Source: Amblyornis subalaris (taxonomy: Eukaryota > Chordata > Aves > Passeriformes > Ptilonorhynchidae). From it: a DNA stretch of 64,000 nt. The stretch covers positions 124,001 through 188,000 of the forward strand of contig JACAXG010000168.1 in assembly GCA_018881555.1 (NCBI GenBank), given 5' to 3'. The notes beneath the pieces are model-generated. The model saw only the letters and a list, made by a program, of their open reading frames with translations. It was not told the DNA's origin and ran no database searches. Positions 58,421-64,000 of the stretch are shown one piece after another. Positions within the stretch are counted from its first letter, which is position 1. Each line of letters opens with the position of its first letter. The position numbers were made by a program, and so were the translations under genes.

Positions 58421-60718
58421 ACTCTTTGAAGTAACAGTATATAGAGTGTATGTATATGCACACCCCCTCACGCCCAATAAGGCTGCATTCTCAACAATAT
58501 GCCCATCAGGCAAGAAATGGAAAATGCTGTCAACCTATTCAGGACTATGTACATGCTGTCCATTAAGTGACATAAGCACGTGCTGACTAAAGAAGCTGCT
58601 AGCTGCTACCTGAGGTCTGTCAGATCTTTCACTCTCAGAACTGACTTTTATTTCTCCTCATAACTACTAGTTTCAGAAGTGCACAGACAGAGAAATCTTG
58701 AAACAGTTATTAGCTGTCAAGTTTGGCAAAAGAGATACCAAATGAGCACTGGAAATGCAATCATACACGCCCCTATTTCTTAGGAGATGCTCTAACCCCA
58801 CAAACAACATCAGAAAATGAGCTCAAATTGTATTCAACGAAAAAGCTCAACAACATTTTAAACACACAGCAAGAGAAAGCAGCTTCCTGTAGTACCTGTC
58901 ACTGAGTCTGAAGCTTCTACATAGATGAAAATGTAAGAGAATCCTGACTTCACATAATTTTTCCTGAGACTCTCAATTTTCTTTCTCCCAAAGAAAACGG
59001 GCAAACACATATGTGGCAACAGCACGCATAATGAAGCCAAACAGCTGCTTGTGATGAATTTCTGCAAACTAGTGTCTTTAACTTATTAAGTGATGTAAAA
59101 AACCATGCATTTTATTTTTTCATATGTTGAAATCAAAATTTCCCAAACTGAGAACTAATGGTTTGTAATTTTGGCAACATGGTTTCATAAGCAGATTGCC
59201 CATTCCAATCTAGCAATATTTTTAGCTTGATTTAAGTCCTTTACATCTCATGGTTGTTTCATAACCTAAACCATAAAAAATGACCTATTATCCTCAGGTC
59301 TTCCTAGCCCATCTTTATCTCAATTTACACCTTTCTTGGCAGCATCAAATCATTCAAGGGGGCTAATAATCCATGGGGAAGGAAGGTTTAGAAAAGCACC
59401 CAGTCAGTGAACCAGCTCTGGACAGGCTTCCCAGCAACATAAGCCCTGGACAAACAAGCAGAAATGGAGACAGCAGAAAGATAAACTTTCTTTACAAGAT
59501 ATTTAAAAGGAAAGTCAATCCTTTAGATGGTCTATTTTGCACAGACTGAGCTAGTCTGGACAAAATCTAACATAAGAGAAGGACACATTTCATAACATAA
59601 ACAAGTGGACGGCTTCAAGCAGAGGGCTCTTTTTCAGCCTAATGCAGATGTCAGTTAATTAGAGTAGAAGGTTATATCATTAGCAGCCAAATCAATATAA
59701 AAGGAATTAAGAGCTTGAATAGCAAGCTTCCCTGCTTTCCAGCACAGCACCCGGGGCTGTATTTAGCTAAAATTCAATACACATTAGTGGACAATCAGTG
59801 TAGTCTTGTATGGAGATGTCGTCTTGAAATACTTTAATTGGACTCTCTAGTGTTATCAGTGCTAAACAAGATGTCAGATTAACAGAGATGCCTTCCCAAA
59901 TGGGACCAGCAGCCCACAGGCTGGAGAAGCCACATTTACTTCTATTAGAACCTTACTGGTTTTCCAACATGTATTTATAGTATTATTTTCACAGTTATCT
60001 TAAGAGTGGCTGAAAACCATCTTTACATACAGCTGCTCTATCCTGTAAAACTCAGCTGCCCCCACACCGGCAACAGCAGATCTATCCCTTTTTGCCATTT
60101 CAGTCCCAGGCATCATTACACAAGAACCCATCAGTCACACCAGACTGACAGTTTTACCCTCTATTTAACACCTCTGCAGAGAATACAAATCTATAATGAA
60201 ATCAGCAAATGTAAAATGCTCAACTGAGAACTCCTGTAACCGGTATGAGATTTGACATGGCAACGTTACACATCGCAGAATACACTTCTCATGACAAAAA
60301 TTTAAACCACTTCCATTCTGTATGTTCCTTAAGGAAAACTGCAACACTGTCTTGTTCCCCTAACCAGGAAGTTATTTTTACTGTGTTGAATTTTATCTTT
60401 GTTTTAAAGGCAGCATACAGCAACTACACTACAAATTTTCTGCACAATAGAGTGGATGATGCAAAACAAAGTCAAATCTTTCCTCTGAAATGTTTTATCT
60501 AACAAGATCAGAAACAAGTAGATCTACGGGAGGACAGTGCTGAAAGAAACGAGAATATGTTCACATTACACAGATGTGTACAACCTAGGCCTTTGACATT
60601 TCAAGCAGAATAGAAGCCAATATTAACTATATCTGAGATGCCACAGAATATTTAGTTTAAATATTTTCTGACAGAAATTTAAATTCCATAACTGACTAGG
60701 AACACGCAGTACTGCAGC

Positions 60719-60743
60719 TATAGTGCCAGTGACTGGCACTATA
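60719..60743. repeat. Perfect 11-bp inverted repeat, 3-base spacer
   Basis: TATAGTGCCAG (60,719-60,729) and CTGGCACTATA (60,733-60,743) are exact reverse complements around tga. The symmetric GTGCCAGtgaCTGGCAC core resembles NF-I-type (TGGCA) half-sites arranged as a palindrome with a 3-base gap. This is suggestive only. Confidence 0.8.
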
Positions 60744-63700
60744 ATCTGACAACAATAGTTACAACATCCATATGCTAAAGGAAACTGTATCTGTAAGACA
60801 AACAACAGCAGTGACATGGAATTTTCATTATTCTTGTCTAGATGAGTAAGCAGGACAGCATGGAACATCATAGCAGACTGAGATATGTTTTATACATATA
60901 TATATTACAGAATACAAAAATCAGAAATAAAAGTGAACTCACAAATTCTAACTACATATGAGAAACAGCAAGTGCATTTGGAGCAGAAGTGCCCAATGTC
61001 CCAGTTAACTTCTCATCATCTCAGAAACAGAGATTCCTTCAGAAAGAAGGGAATTCTGAGAGGTGCTCCTGTTATTATAGAGGGTAAACCAATTTTGACC
61101 ACATGGCTTCTACAACCCAGTTGTAAAAGTTCTGGAGGAGACAAAGACATGAGCACAGTTCTGGTGTCCTACCTCCCTTCTGGCCATGACTCGGCTCAGC
61201 AGGAAGACAACTTAAAGGACAGCACCTTGTCTCACTGATTTGGATACCACAGGTCTGATTATAACAGATTTCACTGAAGTGGCCCACCTATACACTAACA
61301 TTTTGTCAAAAGAAGTGACCAAAAATATCTTATGATGCTCTAGAACAAAGTAATAATCTGTCCCCTTGAAATTTTCCTTCTGTCTGGAGCGAAGTTTCTT
61401 TGCTCCATTTCGTATACCTTGAGAAGCTCAAGTATCACAAAAGAAAGAGATTCTTAACGGCAGACAGCCCTGCAAAGGACTTAGGCATAAATGTAAGTGA
61501 ACATGATAGATGATTTGAATATGATGTCTTTTCTACAAATACTGCATGTTACAGTATTAAAAACAACCAAAGAGCCTGAAGTAAAGAAAAATCTTTATAC
61601 GCTCCCCCTAAAATGCCCTCCTCCTAAGAACTCTCTAAATCTTAATGCTTTAGTTAACTTTTTATTGTTTAAAGGTTGTTTCAAGACCGATATTCTTAAA
61701 ATACATGCATCTCTACCTCTCCTATAACCTCCTATTCACAGGAGTTTATTGTAGGACCTCATTATATTGTTTAAATTCTCACATTTCACTTAAGCATAAA
61801 AAGGAGGGTGATAATTGACAACTTTTACCTTCCCTTTTCTCATACCCAGTCTCCATTCTTTTCTTTTTGAAACTGGTAACTGCTTGTGCAAAAGTATTCA
61901 CACTACAGCACAAATTATAATTTTGGTTTACAAATACTACTACATACTTTCAGTTGGTTTAATATACTGCACACTAAATTTTTTAACACTACGGTCTATC
62001 CAAACTTTACCAAAATCTGTCCTATTGTCCCGCTCAATACAATACTTATTTCTAAAAGACTGTCATCTCAAAATACATGCTCTTTCACATAGTATCTTTC
62101 ACCAGACTTAATTTTATTTGTGGGGTTTACACAGTAAATAGAAAGAGTGACTTTGTGGTCAAACCATCAGAAAGGTTTCACAAGGAAAGCCTACATACTG
62201 AGAAACAAAACATGAAGAGTCATTCAAGGTCTGGAGAGAATATATGAATTACTAGATAATACAAAGAGCTGTTTTCCATTGGACGTTTTGAAGTCACTGT
62301 ACAGAATGGAATCTCTAAATAAGCAAAATGTTCCAAAAGTAAAGGGTCAGCAGTGCTCACTGCACGATGTGACTGTCAGGAGAAGATTTTGCTTGGCAAA
62401 AAATTATGGCCTAGTCCAGGAGGAAAACTCACATCCACTCACTGCATGGCACCTTGTTGCTGAAGGTATTGTTCAATTAACCCCCAGCTCTTATACTACT
62501 GTTTTTTAAAACAATGCCCCTGAAAAATACATTGCAAAGGTCAGCTTCCCCTTATGCAACTTCTGTAGAATACAAAGTGCACAGTTGCCCAACAACGTAA
62601 ACATGCAGTACTGTCAATCTCCAGATGACAGGCAGCACGTTCACCCAAGTTTTCTCCATCCAAAACCACCCAAAATCACTGGGGAAAAAAAAAGAAAAGA
62701 AGAAAAAAGACTGACAAGTCTTTCTAGGGAATCATAGAAGCATTCATTTTAACAGAGAACATACTATGACACAATAGATTATATCAAGGAAGAGCCATGC
62801 CTACTAATAACTGACTGTCAATTCACAAAACACATGAGCACAAGGAATTGAATTACAGACTATGGTTCCATTACCGACTTTTGCAGTGTTTCTCAAAAGT
62901 GCTTTTTAAATAACAGTACCTCAAACTTTTCACACAGGCTACCAGAATTTATCGCTTTTGCATGTACAATCAAAAAATCAGCTCAGCTTAGTGAAAATTC
63001 TTAAGGTTATATCAATGCAATCTGTGTAGCTTTCAAGTGTTGTGTCGCTTTCATTCTGTGTCCTGGAAGAAACATGAAGCCATTATTTCTCCTCGGTAAT
63101 AAATCATCTAAGCAATCTAGTACTTTCTGTAATGGAAGAGCTACACACTGTATCTTCCATTACCTTCCAGTTTAATTAAATGTTCCTTGAGTAAATCTTG
63201 TGCTTACACTCTTGTGACTTGCTACCAGTGCTGATTTCCCCATTTATAAACTGGCTGGATTCAGTCCAGTCATCCCTCCTTATTGCACCTGTCGCTCACT
63301 GAAAACTCCGGACTCTCAGACTCTGTCCTCCTTGGACCTTTCTTTGCTAGTTATTAATTTGATATGATACGGGTGTAGAACTGAATTAATCATACGAGCT
63401 AGGTACCAACAGACCTCGTGTAGCTTGCTTCTTTGGAGTGGTCAAGAGGTTGAAGGAGGACAGGACACCAATATTTCTTGAAGTGAAACTACCAGAAGAA
63501 ATTCAATTTACGAAGCAGCAACACAGTCACTTGATTTAGGTTCAGTTTTCAATTAGGCAGAAAGCATTGATTCAGTGAGCATGAAAAGCCTCCTCTTTGC
63601 CTTTGAATACAGAATCTTCTTACTCATTTCCCTTAACAGTGCAACAGCACTGTGGGAAGATTACTTCAGACAAATTTTGAGCAATTTTAAAACATGAATA

Positions 63701-64000
63701 TCCTTCAAATGGTTATACATTTCTAGCCCATTGAAACACCATGGTGATTTAAGCTAACCTGCTTTGCTTTTAGTGATAACAGATGAGAGGAGAACATATG
63801 TTCATCTGCCTTCCTTCAGCAGATGAAGGGATATCTTTCAGAGAGGATGCTGTAGTAGTTTAAATCACTATTAACTTAATGATTTCAGTCATCTGACCAA
63901 ATGCCACTATGCAACCTTGGAAGAGAAGGCATCAAGTGCCATAAAAGTTCTTCCAGATCATGTGAGCACAGAATGAGGATAAGCAGTAAATCACATGCCA

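Larger units (their letters stand above)
48562..64000. other. Region 3' of GFRA3, no gene recognised
   Basis: The start must hold the GFRA3 3' UTR. Two CR1 elements and one LTR are listed separately. The remainder (about 49,750-56,050 and 58,430-64,000) is AT-rich, with open frames no longer than about 118 codons and none of recognisable family. CDC25C, the human neighbour on the other side of GFRA3's 5' side, was not found here either. Confidence 0.45.

Overview
The window is vertebrate nuclear DNA, almost certainly from a bird and probably a passerine. It has small spliced genes with GT-AG introns, GC-rich CpG-island promoters, many 5'-truncated CR1 LINEs, and avian-type ERVL/ERVK solo LTRs. 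Scattered Ns show a draft assembly. Only three genes can be supported. All are multi-exon, and their exons were placed by protein similarity recalled from the families plus splice-site phase.

Region 1-16,660: the 5' end of KDM3B (minus strand). Coding exon 1 (16,222-16,392) lies in a CpG island. Everything to its left is best read as a first intron of at least 16 kb, holding a CR1 3' end, a MIR/CORE-SINE-like relic and a ~1.05 kb ERVL-type LTR. Region 16,700-22,142: intergenic, with one short CR1.

Region 22,143-30,010: a complete nine-exon CtBP-family gene (minus strand; C-terminal binding protein, an NAD(H)-dependent transcriptional co-repressor). It codes for 440 aa and all splice phases agree. 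It has a CtBP2-type basic N-terminus but matches neither CTBP1 nor CTBP2 closely. Its position beside KDM3B and GFRA3, genes of the human 5q31 block, suggests a third CtBP ohnolog that is not among the human genes. This is the main finding.

Region 30,010-40,000: intergenic and repeat-rich. It includes an ERVL-type solo LTR with a 5-bp target duplication, and a CR1 split by an ERVK-like solo LTR with a 6-bp duplication. Region 40,000-48,561: GFRA3 (plus strand), eight exons, 423 aa, a GPI-anchored GDNF-family receptor alpha subunit, with a CpG-island promoter. Region 48,562-64,000: no gene seen. It holds a CR1, a second CR1 split by another ERVK-like LTR, and AT-rich DNA with two stretches that may be conserved non-coding elements.

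The genes do not form one pathway. KDM3B (histone H3K9 demethylase) and CtBP (co-repressor) are chromatin regulators. GFRA3 is a neuronal artemin receptor subunit. In human, FAM53C and CDC25C lie between KDM3B and GFRA3; here a CtBP gene occupies that interval and I saw neither of them.
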